Assembly (NCBI GenBank): GCA_964552465.1
Contig: CAZKGR010000005.1
Span: forward strand, 1 to 64,000
Origin: BMS3BBIN04 sp964552465
Lineage (GTDB): Bacteria; Electryoneota; Electryoneia; Electryoneales; Electryoneaceae
DNA: 64,000 nt
Direction of reading: 5' to 3'
Notes under the pieces: generated by a model
Databases searched by the model: none
What the model was told of the DNA's origin: nothing
The model's input: the letters and a program-made list of their open reading frames with translations, nothing else
Program-made: the position numbers and the translations under genes
Part shown: in pieces, positions 43,238-51,784 of the stretch
Position numbering within the stretch: the stretch's first letter is position 1
Layout of the letters: every line of letters begins with the position of its first letter

Positions 43238-44275
43238 ATGATGCGAGAGAAAACGACACAACACAGCACAGCGATTGGTTCAATCCTGCGTATGGTCTTG
43301 GCTTTCGGGATAATGGCCGGGTTTATCGCATGTAGCGGGGAGGACGGTCAGCCTGGGCAAGACGGCATCAGCCCTGATGTTACACCTCCCGCCATAGCGT
43401 TACTGGCTCCGGCGGCCGGCGATACAGCGCGCGACACATTGCGCGTAGTCGCGTCTGCCGTGGACAACATCGCGGTTGATCGGGTCGTGTTCTATGTGGA
43501 CGGATCAGATCGAATTGACGACACAACTTTCGCGGAAGTATCCGGCTTTGATGCTGTGGACAATCAGTACGTGTGGACCTTTGATTTGTTGGAACTCGGT
43601 CTGGCAAACGGAATTCACTCGGTGATGGCGCGCGCGTTCGACGTAGATCGGAATCAAGCCGACACGCCAACGATTTTCATATACACAGAATATCAAACTC
43701 CTCCGGGACCAGCGGTGCTAAGAGCCTGGGAACCAGACAGTGTCGGATTTTATCGGCTCCCTAAGCGGTACGAAGTTAGTCCGTTTGAGCCTTACGACAG
43801 TTATCACAGCACCCGATTTCTACCTGAACGCGACTGCTACATTGATTCTGTTCGGCTGTACTTGAGTGGTGACGCGCTCACAGACTTGAACTTTGACACG
43901 ACCTTAACAATCAACGTTTACGATTCAGATGGCATTTACCCCCTGGTCAACGAAAGTCTAATGGGAACAGGCACTTTGAACCTGATAGATCTTGACAGTA
44001 CGGGCTGGTTTGCGACAGAAATTGGAGATCAGGTCCCCTTCCTTGCAAACCGTTTCTTTCACGTGTCTGTGGAGGCGGGCGGTTTACTGTCGGAAACAAC
44101 GTCGTTTGCAATAGGTGTATCGATAATGGACAAGTATGATTATCCAACACAAAACCGTTCGGCCCGCTATTTCTCCGGCGGCATTGTTCCGCTCTGGCAG
44201 ACTCTTCAGGAAGAATATGCGACATATGATATGACGCGCGAATTCATGATCGAAGTGTGGGTTACATACGAGTAG
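43238..44275 (+). CDS. lipoprotein with collagen-like spacer and Ig-like domain (copy 3 of 3)
   Basis: This is 345 residues. The signal ends in MAGFIAC, followed by SGEDGQPGQDGIS, again Gly-x-y triplets. The Ig-like domain (IALLAPAAGDTARDTLRVVASAVDNIAVDRVVFYVDGSD) and C-terminal beta domain (FLPERDCYIDSVRLYLSG, ATYDMTREFMIEVWVTYE) repeat the layout of copies 1 and 2. The order of domains is conserved while identity is low, so the triplication is old. The function is unknown; I infer surface display. A bidirectional terminator follows. Confidence 0.8.
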   Translation: MMREKTTQHSTAIGSILRMVLAFGIMAGFIACSGEDGQPGQDGISPDVTPPAIALLAPAAGDTARDTLRVVASAVDNIAVDRVVFYVDGSDRIDDTTFAEVSGFDAVDNQYVWTFDLLELGLANGIHSVMARAFDVDRNQADTPTIFIYTEYQTPPGPAVLRAWEPDSVGFYRLPKRYEVSPFEPYDSYHSTRFLPERDCYIDSVRLYLSGDALTDLNFDTTLTINVYDSDGIYPLVNESLMGTGTLNLIDLDSTGWFATEIGDQVPFLANRFFHVSVEAGGLLSETTSFAIGVSIMDKYDYPTQNRSARYFSGGIVPLWQTLQEEYATYDMTREFMIEVWVTYE

Positions 44276-44304
44276 TAACGCTGAGCAGAGAGGTAAAATG
44301 TGAA

Positions 44305-44329
44305 AAACGGGAAGAGAAACTTCCCGTTT
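44305..44329. terminator. bidirectional Rho-independent terminator between converging genes
   Basis: AAACGGGAAG, loop AGAAA, CTTCCCGTTT. A perfect 10 bp stem with A run before and T-rich after, in the gap between the last lipoprotein gene and rsmG. Confidence 0.85.
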
Positions 44330-44430
44330 ATTCGTTCCGGAAATCGAGGAATATCCCGAAGTAGCGGAGACTAAAGAGGGATAATACAGGAGCATTAACC
44401 CGTTAGTTAAATATTGCCCTCAGCTTCTTC

Positions 44431-45363
44431 TTAATTTTCGTCGGCTGGATTACCCAAGTATTCGAGTACAATGATATAGCGATGCGGTAATACAAACAAC
44501 GCATACTTCAACTTCCATTTTTTACTGTCCAACGCCTTGGCTTCACGCTCACCTTCCGGACCTTTCCATGACAAAAGAGTGCCGCCCGGTTTCAAGAGGG
44601 GTTCGGACCATTCAGCGACCTCCGGCAGTACGCTAACTGCGCGGACAAAGATAGAGTCGTATGGTTCCTGAATACGTTCAGCGTGTGTTTCTGCGCGATC
44701 ATGAATTACGGAAATATTTGGAACGGACGTTTCGCCAACCATGCGTTCCAACGATAAGGTTTTCGCCCGTCGTGAATCGAGTAAGGTCATTTGCACATCA
44801 GGTAGGGCCAGCGCGAGTGAATATCCGGGAAATCCGCCACCAGTCCCGAGATCAAGCACTCGAGATCCACAACGCCAATTCTGGTTGGTGACCGGAATCA
44901 AGCTTTCCCACAGCGATTGCAACAGTACCGCGTCGACATTTGCCCTACTGACCAGATTAACCTCTTCGTTGATCGATTTGACCAGCTCAAGGTGTTGGTA
45001 AAGACTGTCTATGTCGGCTTCGATACGAAGTCGTTGGACGAGTTCAGCTACCCGCTCGCGCTCCAGTTTGAATGGATGGTCCAAACGTCCAATCCAAGCA
45101 GGCGCATCGGGGCGTCTTCCCTGAATCGGAAGGCCTACTCTCTTGCGACGTCGCAGTGGACGTGAGGGAATAGCCGACGATTCGGGCGTAGAACGCCGCT
45201 GTTCAGGCGCGTCTGGTCTTCCGAAGGATTGTTTGGGGCGATGAGGTGAACCGCTTGATGGACGACGGCTATCCGGCCCGCCTCGCTTATCAGTGGGGCG
45301 CGAGGAGCTGGGCGGGTGACGTTCGGAGTCGGGTTTACGTTTTGGCCGGTCGTCGTTCATCAT
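44431..45363 (-). CDS. rsmG: 16S rRNA m7G527 methyltransferase RsmG with long disordered N terminus
   Basis: This is 310 residues. Residues about 100-305 are RsmG (GidB), which methylates G527 of 16S rRNA using S-adenosylmethionine: EEVNLVSRANVDAVLLQSLWES, VLDLGTGGGFPGYSLALALP (SAM motif I), LLDSRRAKTLSLE, VIHDRAET and RAVSVLPEVAEWSEPLLKPGG. The first 95 residues are Pro/Arg/Ser-rich and predicted disordered (PKRKPDSERHPPSSSRPTDK); family members normally have none of this. It is last in the rpmH-to-rsmG block. Confidence 0.9.
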   Translation of the reverse strand: MMNDDRPKRKPDSERHPPSSSRPTDKRGGPDSRRPSSGSPHRPKQSFGRPDAPEQRRSTPESSAIPSRPLRRRKRVGLPIQGRRPDAPAWIGRLDHPFKLERERVAELVQRLRIEADIDSLYQHLELVKSINEEVNLVSRANVDAVLLQSLWESLIPVTNQNWRCGSRVLDLGTGGGFPGYSLALALPDVQMTLLDSRRAKTLSLERMVGETSVPNISVIHDRAETHAERIQEPYDSIFVRAVSVLPEVAEWSEPLLKPGGTLLSWKGPEGEREAKALDSKKWKLKYALFVLPHRYIIVLEYLGNPADEN

Positions 45364-45443
45364 TGGCTTGTCAATGTTAAGAAATGGTCGCGCAGAAGCT
45401 ACTGCGAAATAACGGAGAATCCAAGTGTATCGTTTAAACCAGT

Positions 45444-47315
45444 TTATGCGGCACTTTCTGAAGCCCGGCTCATCGAGCCAGCGTTACGCATGTAGACAAC
45501 AACAAGCGCGAGATCAGACGGCGTAACTCCTGGGATACGCGAAGCTTGACCAATTGTCGCTGGACGGTGCTGCAACAATTTCTGTCGCCCTTCCGCCGAA
45601 AGCGCCTTGATCTCCTCGTAGTTCAACGACTCGGGGATACGCTTTTCTTCCTGTGCTCTGAGTTTTTCAACGAGCCGCCGTTCTCGGTCGAGATAGCCAG
45701 CGTAACGCAGTTCGATCTCTACCGCATCCAGCATGGATTCGTTTACCGGATAAACTTTGAGTTTTTCGCTGGACTGAATCAGGGAACGTAATCCGACATC
45801 AGAACGCTTCAAGAGATGTGCCGCAGAATCGACCTGGTCTGGTTTATTATCCCCGGAAACGACATCTCCGCGCCGAAATCGAGTGGTCTCAAGCCGCCTT
45901 AACCACTCTTGCTTTTCCTTAACGCGTTCACAGATAGTCTCGTATCGATCCTCAGGTATGAGTCCAGCGCTGAACGCTTTGTCGTGAAGGCGTTCCTCAG
46001 CGTTATCCTGGCGCAGCAGCAAGCGGAATTCTGCCCGACTGGTGAACATGCGATACGGTTCGGTGGGGTGGGTGGTGACGAGATCGTCAATCAGCACGCC
46101 ACCATACGCTTCGTCGCGTCGCAGGATCAGCGGATCGCGTCTCTGCACGGATAAAGCGGCGTTTGCGCCAGCCACCAGCCCTTGGATGGCGGCTTCTTCG
46201 TACCCGGAGGTACCGTTTATCTGCCCAGCGAGATAAAGGTTCGACACACGTTTGCTGGCCAGCGTCGCGCTCAGTTCATGGGGCGGAACCACGTCATATT
46301 CCACGGCATACCCCGGCAACGCGAACTCAACAGACTCACAACCTGGCACCGCTCTCAGAGAGCGTTGTTGCACCTCTACAGGCATTGAGCTCGAAAAGCC
46401 ATTGACATACATCAACGGATCGTTCAGCCCTTCTGGTTCAAAAATCAGCGGGTGACGTTCCCGATCTGGGAAGCGAACGACCTTATCTTCGATCGAAGGG
46501 CAGTAACGCGGACCGGTTGAAGTGATGGTCCCGTTATACATCGGCGACTCATCGATCCGATCACGAATCAACTCATGGGTTTCGGGTATGGTGTACGCTC
46601 GATAACATGGGAGTTGAGGATTGTGACGTTTGGTAGTTTCGTGACTGAAAAACCACAGATCGGGTTCGCTATCCTGACGCTCCATCGCTTCAAGGTCAAT
46701 GCTGTTGCGGTATACACGCGGTGGAGTGCCTGTTTTAAAGCGTAGCAGCGGAAAACCCAGCTGTGTTAAGCTGTCTGAGATGCGGTTCGCAGGCGCCTCT
46801 CCGTAGCGGCCCGCTGCTTGTTGGTCGGTGCCGCAATGGGTTAGGCCGCGCATGAACGTACCAGCACACAGAATTGCAGTTCGACAGGGGAGAGGGTTGT
46901 GGTTCGCCAGCTCTACGCTGCGGAGTTGATCGTCACTTACATTAAAACCAACCACTTCGTCTTCGACGATCTCAATGTTTGGATATCGGGTGAAAAACAG
47001 ACGATCAATGGCTTGGGTGTACATGGTGCGGTCTGTTTGTGCCCGAGGTGACCAGACCGCCGGTCCTTTTGATCGATTGAGCATTCGGTATTGGATCGCG
47101 GCCATGTCGGTCGCAATGCCCATCAGGCCGCCGAGCGCGTCAACTTCTTTGACTAACTGACCCTTGGCGGTTCCGCCCATGGCTGGATTACAGGAGAGGC
47201 GGGCGAGCGCAGCACGTTCCCGGGTAACCAGGACAACGCTTGCGCCAACACGGGCAGACGCGGTAGCGGCTTCCACTCCGGCGTGACCTCCGCCTATGAC
47301 AACAACATCCACCAT
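45444..47315 (-). CDS. mnmG: tRNA uridine-5-carboxymethylaminomethyl modification enzyme MnmG
   Basis: The 623-residue FAD enzyme works with MnmE to modify U34 of certain tRNAs. The N terminus MVDVVVIGGGHAGVEAA is the FAD Rossmann motif, and CNPAMGGTAKGQLVKEVDALGG is the GidA signature. Also seen are GTPPRVY, CPSIEDKVVRF, GQINGTSGYEEAA and a C-terminal REIPG-like SRIPGVTPSDLALV. I place the start at ATG 47315, immediately at the family N terminus; an ATG at 47408 would add a non-family leader. The 5' gap carries a parS-like site. Confidence 0.95.
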   Translation of the reverse strand: MVDVVVIGGGHAGVEAATASARVGASVVLVTRERAALARLSCNPAMGGTAKGQLVKEVDALGGLMGIATDMAAIQYRMLNRSKGPAVWSPRAQTDRTMYTQAIDRLFFTRYPNIEIVEDEVVGFNVSDDQLRSVELANHNPLPCRTAILCAGTFMRGLTHCGTDQQAAGRYGEAPANRISDSLTQLGFPLLRFKTGTPPRVYRNSIDLEAMERQDSEPDLWFFSHETTKRHNPQLPCYRAYTIPETHELIRDRIDESPMYNGTITSTGPRYCPSIEDKVVRFPDRERHPLIFEPEGLNDPLMYVNGFSSSMPVEVQQRSLRAVPGCESVEFALPGYAVEYDVVPPHELSATLASKRVSNLYLAGQINGTSGYEEAAIQGLVAGANAALSVQRRDPLILRRDEAYGGVLIDDLVTTHPTEPYRMFTSRAEFRLLLRQDNAEERLHDKAFSAGLIPEDRYETICERVKEKQEWLRRLETTRFRRGDVVSGDNKPDQVDSAAHLLKRSDVGLRSLIQSSEKLKVYPVNESMLDAVEIELRYAGYLDRERRLVEKLRAQEEKRIPESLNYEEIKALSAEGRQKLLQHRPATIGQASRIPGVTPSDLALVVVYMRNAGSMSRASESAA

Positions 47316-47416
47316 GGTGTTACTTTCGCTCGGTTCATCGCGCTTGTCTAGCACACAGTATTCGCTGGATTTGGTCCTCTCTCTTGTTGAGAGGCATGGA
47401 ACGCGCATGAAGCCTA

Positions 47417-47432
47417 TGTTTCACGTGGAACA
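47417..47432. promoter_or_regulatory. parS chromosome-partition site, one mismatch
   Basis: TGTTTCACGTGGAACA matches the ParB-binding consensus TGTTTCACGTGAAACA at 15 of 16 bases and keeps the central TCACGTG. It is in the gap between mnmE and mnmG. parS sites cluster near the origin, commonly beside rsmG-parAB, and this block is the usual origin neighbourhood, so a real site is likely. Confidence 0.7.
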
Positions 47433-47492
47433 AGAACTCCGCAGGCCGTATTGCCAGAGGGTTTCCGGTTCACAAGGTTCGCAGTTTGCACA

Positions 47493-48851
47493 TCATTTAC
47501 CGATGCAGAAGCGCCCGAAAATCCGGTTCAGGACCCCGTCTCCGACAACTTTGCCGGTGATTTCAGAAAGTGAATCCAACGCAACCCGCAATTCAACTGC
47601 GATCAACTCTTCGCTCTCGCCCTGCTCAGAGAGGTTTTCTGCGCGATGCAGCGCTTCCAAAGTGTTTTCGATCAAGCGTGCGTGGCGCTGTTCCAGTCCC
47701 AGGCTGTCATCAACGTTTGCACCTTGCAGCACGAGATCCAATACGTGTTGCTTCAACTCATCCAAGCCAGCGCCTGTAAGGCCAGATACTGAGATGATAT
47801 CTGAGTTCTGGCCGGGGTATGAGGTTTCAAAGTCCAGGTCAGATTTGGACCGTACCAGAATCAGTCGGCTTTCTTCAGACAAGGATTTGTCAGGACCAAC
47901 GCACTCTGGTGGTGCGATGAGCCATAGTATAACATCGGCGTGATCTAACAGGGATTGAGAACGCCGAACTCCTTCGCGCTCAACGGTTTCGCCGCTTTTA
48001 CGGATGCCTGCAGTGTCTACCAGTCTGACTGGAACTCCGGACCATTCAACAGCCGCGTCGAGGTAATCGCGAGTTGTGCCGGGCATTTCATGGACAATTG
48101 CCCGTTCCATGCCAAGCAAGGCGTTGAATAGTGTAGATTTACCAACGTTTGCGTCGCCCGCGAGAACTATATGGATCCCGTTTCGCAGGTATTTACTCGC
48201 ATGGGCTTGCTTCTGTAACTGCTGAAGATCTCGAAATATGGGATGAAGCGAATCGCTGAAAGCCTTGCGGTTAAATACTTTTATGCCATCTTCAGAGAAG
48301 TCAAGTTCTAGCTCAACCAGCCCCAGCGAGTCTTCCAGACCGCCTTGAAGAGTATTCAGTTGTGATTTCAGCCCGCCCAGCATAACCCGTAGCGACGCAC
48401 GAGCCGCGGCAGAGGTTTTGGCATCTATGTATGACGCAATTGATTCAGCTTGATCGAGAGTGAGCTTGCCGTTGATGAAGGCGCGCCTGGTGAACTCTCC
48501 GGGTTGCGCCGGACGTGCGCCCAGTTCGACGAATCGTTCAGCAACCAGCTCGAGTCCGGCGGGACTGCCGTGCCCGATAAACTCAATGACATCTTCGCCG
48601 GTGCTGGATTGCGGGCCTCGCCACGGCAGTAAAACACCTTCGTCCAGCGGTTCACCATCTCTGTTCAGGACACGCACCAGTCGGGCGTGCTGAGGTGTCC
48701 AGTCAGCAGGTAAACCATTGTAACCACAAGCGTTAGCGGCAATTTGCCATACGCCTTCGCCACTCATGCGGACGATGCCTAACGCACTACGACCCGATGC
48801 AGTCGCAAGTGCGACGATCGGGTCGTTATCAAGAACATTCGGGCCAGACAC
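47493..48851 (-). CDS. mnmE: tRNA modification GTPase MnmE
   Basis: This 452-residue protein has an N-terminal tetrahydrofolate-binding domain (IVALATASGRSALGIVRMSG), a helical domain, and a G domain near 225-370 with GDANVGKSTLFNALLG, MPGTTRDYLDAAV, DTAGIRKS and RSKSDL. The C terminus is FGRFCIGK, the family CIGK tail with the catalytic-site cysteine. With MnmG it makes the cmnm5 group of U34. It starts 4 bases after the yidC stop. Confidence 0.96.
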   Translation of the reverse strand: MSGPNVLDNDPIVALATASGRSALGIVRMSGEGVWQIAANACGYNGLPADWTPQHARLVRVLNRDGEPLDEGVLLPWRGPQSSTGEDVIEFIGHGSPAGLELVAERFVELGARPAQPGEFTRRAFINGKLTLDQAESIASYIDAKTSAAARASLRVMLGGLKSQLNTLQGGLEDSLGLVELELDFSEDGIKVFNRKAFSDSLHPIFRDLQQLQKQAHASKYLRNGIHIVLAGDANVGKSTLFNALLGMERAIVHEMPGTTRDYLDAAVEWSGVPVRLVDTAGIRKSGETVEREGVRRSQSLLDHADVILWLIAPPECVGPDKSLSEESRLILVRSKSDLDFETSYPGQNSDIISVSGLTGAGLDELKQHVLDLVLQGANVDDSLGLEQRHARLIENTLEALHRAENLSEQGESEELIAVELRVALDSLSEITGKVVGDGVLNRIFGRFCIGK

Positions 48852-48855
48852 GGGG

Positions 48856-50661
48856 CTACTTCCGCTGCTTTTTGCGACGACGGCGCTCTTCGCGCTCGTG
48901 TTCTTTTTCCTGTTCGATCTTGCGCTCGGCGAGCAAGCGTTCGAGCTCTGGATCGCTGGTCTTCATGATCCGCTGTTGACCCCACGTTAAGAGGTTGAAA
49001 AGGGTGTAGTACAGGGTCAAACCGCTAGGGAAGTTGTTGAATATTAACAACATCATGATCGGCATCATGTAAACCATCATCTTCTGGTTCGGATCGGTCA
49101 TTGTCTGACGCGATTGCAGCCAGGATGTGACGGCGAACAGAATCGGCAGCAACGCGATGTGACCACCGTATAGCGGAAGAGTGAACGGCAGGTCGATCAG
49201 TACGTCGGGCATGGACAGGTCGTTAATCCACAGCACGAATGGTTGTCCACGCAGCTCAATAGTCGAGCGGAACACGATGAACAGGGCGAACAGTAGCGGC
49301 ATCTGGAGCAATGTCGGCCAGCAGCCACCCATTGGATTGACCTTGTGTTCCTTGTACAGCGCCATGACTTCTTTTTGCATGCGCTGCGGGTCGTCTTTAA
49401 ACCTCGCTTGAGTATCTTTCAGAATAGGTTGAATTACTTGCATGCGCTTCATTGACTTATGAGACTTGTAGGTAAGCGGCCACACGACAAGTTTTACCAA
49501 TATTGAGAAAAGAATCAGAACAACGCCGTAATTAGGGATATATTGGTGCAAGAACTTGAGAAGATAGAAGATGCCTTTGGAAAAGGTTGAAATAACCGGC
49601 CATCCCCACGAGATAACATTGACCAGCGTTGGTTCAACGGCAGTAATTTTGTCCTGATCAAGCGGTCCTAAATAGAAGGTCAAATGTTCGTTCAGGTCAC
49701 CCTGTGGGATATTGAATACGAGATTGGTCTCGAACAGCTTTGGTCGATATTTACCGTCATAGTTAACGTCTGGCCAGGTGCGCAGTTCAGCACCTTCGGC
49801 AGGGTCGTCCGGAACCAGTGCCATCACAAAATATTTGGTCCGCTGCGCAACCCATTTTGTCGCGCCGGACGCTTTCATGTCTTCTTCGTCCTTGCCCTTG
49901 GATTTCAACGTTTCCTTGCTCGATCCGATGAAGTAGGACGATTCGGTGTAATACAGGTCCTGCGTAGTGTCTGCCTCGGTGGGTGCCATCGCACCGCCCC
50001 AGCCGTAACTGGCTGATATAGCCCCGGTTGTCGCGCCCAGCCCAACACTTTCCAGGTGAACATCAACCTCATATTTGTCAGGGTGGAAGACATACGTTTC
50101 GCGATAGAACCGCCCTTCACCAAGCGACAAGGTGAATACGAGCGATTCAGGTGCATCGCCTTCATACAACTCGATATCGTCACCCTCGACGGAGAACACG
50201 CGGTCACGTGTACGCAATAGTCCCATCCCGCCGAGTGCAGTCAGGGTCAGGTTGTCAGCCGAATATTCGTAACGTACGAGTTGTTCATATTCCTTCAGGT
50301 AGGATTGGGACGGCAGGATTCGCCATGAGCGAACAGTTGCGCCTCGCGTGCTGAATTCTGCGTCATACAGCGGTGTTGTCACGCGAATCAGCTGTTCTTC
50401 AGCCCGTTCAAGGTCAGAGTCCCCGGTCAAATGCGATCCAGATTCCTGGAAGGCAACATCTGGTTGCTCCCCAAGCGTTGCTGGCGGTGGGGTGGATGTA
50501 TCGTTATACGCACCCGTTACAGGTTCAGCATCTTGCATAACAGGCTGCTGTTCCCCCGCCTCCTCGGGCGGTGCCTCAGGCGATGTCAGCTTGAAGTAGT
50601 ACGGCATGCTAAGGATGACGACGCCGATTAAAACGAATGCTAGAACTGTTTTACGATCCAT
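48856..50661 (-). CDS. yidC: membrane protein insertase YidC
   Basis: The 601-residue insertase places proteins into the inner membrane, with or without Sec. It has an N-terminal anchor (TVLAFVLIGVVILSMPYYF), a Pro/Glu linker, and a large periplasmic beta-sandwich domain (about 85-360). Core helices follow: LLKFLHQYIPNYGVVLILFSILVKLVVWPLTYKS, MGGCWPTLLQMPLLFALF and MPIMMLLIFNNFPSGLTLYY. The C terminus is highly basic (EREERRRRKKQRK), likely for ribosome contact. ATG 50661 has GAGAGGAAG upstream. The length is that of Gram-negative YidC. Confidence 0.96.
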   Translation of the reverse strand: MDRKTVLAFVLIGVVILSMPYYFKLTSPEAPPEEAGEQQPVMQDAEPVTGAYNDTSTPPPATLGEQPDVAFQESGSHLTGDSDLERAEEQLIRVTTPLYDAEFSTRGATVRSWRILPSQSYLKEYEQLVRYEYSADNLTLTALGGMGLLRTRDRVFSVEGDDIELYEGDAPESLVFTLSLGEGRFYRETYVFHPDKYEVDVHLESVGLGATTGAISASYGWGGAMAPTEADTTQDLYYTESSYFIGSSKETLKSKGKDEEDMKASGATKWVAQRTKYFVMALVPDDPAEGAELRTWPDVNYDGKYRPKLFETNLVFNIPQGDLNEHLTFYLGPLDQDKITAVEPTLVNVISWGWPVISTFSKGIFYLLKFLHQYIPNYGVVLILFSILVKLVVWPLTYKSHKSMKRMQVIQPILKDTQARFKDDPQRMQKEVMALYKEHKVNPMGGCWPTLLQMPLLFALFIVFRSTIELRGQPFVLWINDLSMPDVLIDLPFTLPLYGGHIALLPILFAVTSWLQSRQTMTDPNQKMMVYMMPIMMLLIFNNFPSGLTLYYTLFNLLTWGQQRIMKTSDPELERLLAERKIEQEKEHEREERRRRKKQRK

Positions 50662-50673
50662 GCTTCCTCTCAA

Positions 50674-51060
50674 TCAGGACACAGCGGTATCGGCTCGCTG
50701 AGTTCCTGAAGAATGGTCATGATTACAATTTTGATGCTGGTGCTGTGCTGGCGGAACAGGGTCAAATCCGCCTGGATGCAGAGGATTACACTTGGCAACA
50801 CGAACAGAACTAAGCCAGAAACCGCGCAACAGGCCGTGCGTCTGGTAAGCTTGTATGGAATACACACTGCAGCTTGGATAGAATCGACACCGGCTGCCAA
50901 AAAACGCGAGCACAGGCGATAACACGGCGCGATACACCTTGTGTAGAGGGAGGATCAGCCAGCGGACCACAAAGCGGTCAACCGCCGAAACACTGCTTTG
51001 CGCCTGATTGTTCACTGCACCACGCCCATGTTCATCCCTACGGCTGCACCCGGGCCGCAC
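50674..51060 (-). CDS. yidD: membrane protein insertion efficiency factor YidD
   Basis: The small membrane-associated protein helps YidC-dependent insertion. The family core is VYRAVLSPVLAFFGSRCRFYPSCSVYSIQAYQTHGLLRG and RVAKCNPLHPGGFDPVP, with the cysteines conserved. The first 25 residues in the longest frame are not family-like and overlap rnpA; GTG 51015 is a reasonable alternative start. The tail is His/Gln-rich (PAQHQHQNCNHDHSS), with no known role. It lies between rnpA and yidC as in many genomes. Confidence 0.9.
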   Translation of the reverse strand: MRPGCSRRDEHGRGAVNNQAQSSVSAVDRFVVRWLILPLHKVYRAVLSPVLAFFGSRCRFYPSCSVYSIQAYQTHGLLRGFWLSSVRVAKCNPLHPGGFDPVPPAQHQHQNCNHDHSSGTQRADTAVS

Positions 51061-51405
51061 GTTTACAGGCTATACCCAACACCCGCTCCAGTTCGCAGAA
51101 GAAGTTTTCCCAGTCCGTTGGAGCGGAATACAGCCTAACTAACGATCTGCACTTCTCTGGGTATAATCGCCTGTTCCGACGATAATGTTCACGCAACCTG
51201 CGCCGCGCATAGTTTCTACCTACAGCGTTGCCATAGAGGCGTTTCGGCACCAACGATCCGAAACGTCTCTGTCCATCATCCGAGGGCAAAAAAAAAGGGT
51301 CACGCCGTTCCCGCGCACCCTTTCGGCTTCCTGCAGAAGTCGCTGATAGGTCTCGCGACCCCGGATGATTTCATCCTTTCGCAGGCTTTGGCTAGCGCAT
51401 GGCAT
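51038..51405 (-). CDS. rnpA: ribonuclease P protein component, frameshifted at a T9 run
   Basis: RNase P protein, which helps the RNA subunit mature tRNA 5' ends. The N-terminal half is in one frame (SLRKDEIIRGRETYQRLLQE...RGNGVTLFF) and the C-terminal half in another (PSDDGQRRFGSLVPKRLYGNAVGRNYARRRLREHYRRNR), which carries the RNR-type RNA-binding signature. The frames meet at nine T's on the coding strand (A9 at 51288-51296). One more T would give the continuous FFLPSDDGQRRF. A read error at the homopolymer is most likely; transcriptional slippage restoring the frame is possible. The 5' end overlaps the rpmH stop. Confidence 0.88.
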
Positions 51406-51541
51406 CAGAGACGGTCAACCGTTTACGTCCCTTTGCACGGCGACGCTTGAGGACCGCTCGTCCCGCCTTTGTCGCCATACGAGCACGGAAGCCATGTTTA
51501 TTTCTACGCTTCCGATTGCTCGGCTGGAATGTGCGTTTCAT
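51392..51541 (-). CDS. rpmH: 50S ribosomal protein L34
   Basis: This is a 49-residue ribosomal protein, translated by hand: MKRTFQPSNRKRRNKHGFRA, then RMATKAGRAVLKRRRAKGRK and RLTVSDAMR. The family is invariant enough for a firm call. It is first in the rpmH-rnpA-yidD-yidC-mnmE-mnmG-rsmG block. dnaA, which usually diverges from rpmH across the origin, is not here; the next gene upstream is an unrelated plus-strand gene. Confidence 0.97.
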   Translation of the reverse strand: MKRTFQPSNRKRRNKHGFRARMATKAGRAVLKRRRAKGRKRLTVSDAMR

Positions 51542-51642
51542 CGTACTACTCCTGATCTATCGTTTTGTAGTTTTTCCAGAGCAAGCCGGAATTTAGGCGG
51601 CAACAACACGAGGAGCAACTTTCGCTCTTGGAGAGAGACACA

Positions 51643-51784
51643 TATGGAGACCAAAGCAAGAGTGAGCCCTGACTCTCTGGGCCGGAAGAAACCAATTGGT
51701 GATATGGACGGTACTAAGACTGCCCTATCTTTGCAACACAGTATACATCTGTCAGCGCGTCTTCAGGAGATAAAATGGCTCTGA
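51643..51784 (+). CDS. possible small coupled open frame
   Basis: This would be 46 residues (METKARVSPDSLGRKKPIGD..., ending RLQEIKWL) from ATG 51643, with GGAGAGAGA 5-13 bases upstream. Its stop (TGA 51782-51784) overlaps the first codons of the next gene. The sequence has no family resemblance. It could be a leader peptide or chance. Confidence 0.3.

Noticed and set aside
51542..51774. Possible origin of replication upstream of rpmH
   Set aside because: No TTATCCACA-like DnaA boxes and no AT-rich unwinding stretch were found.
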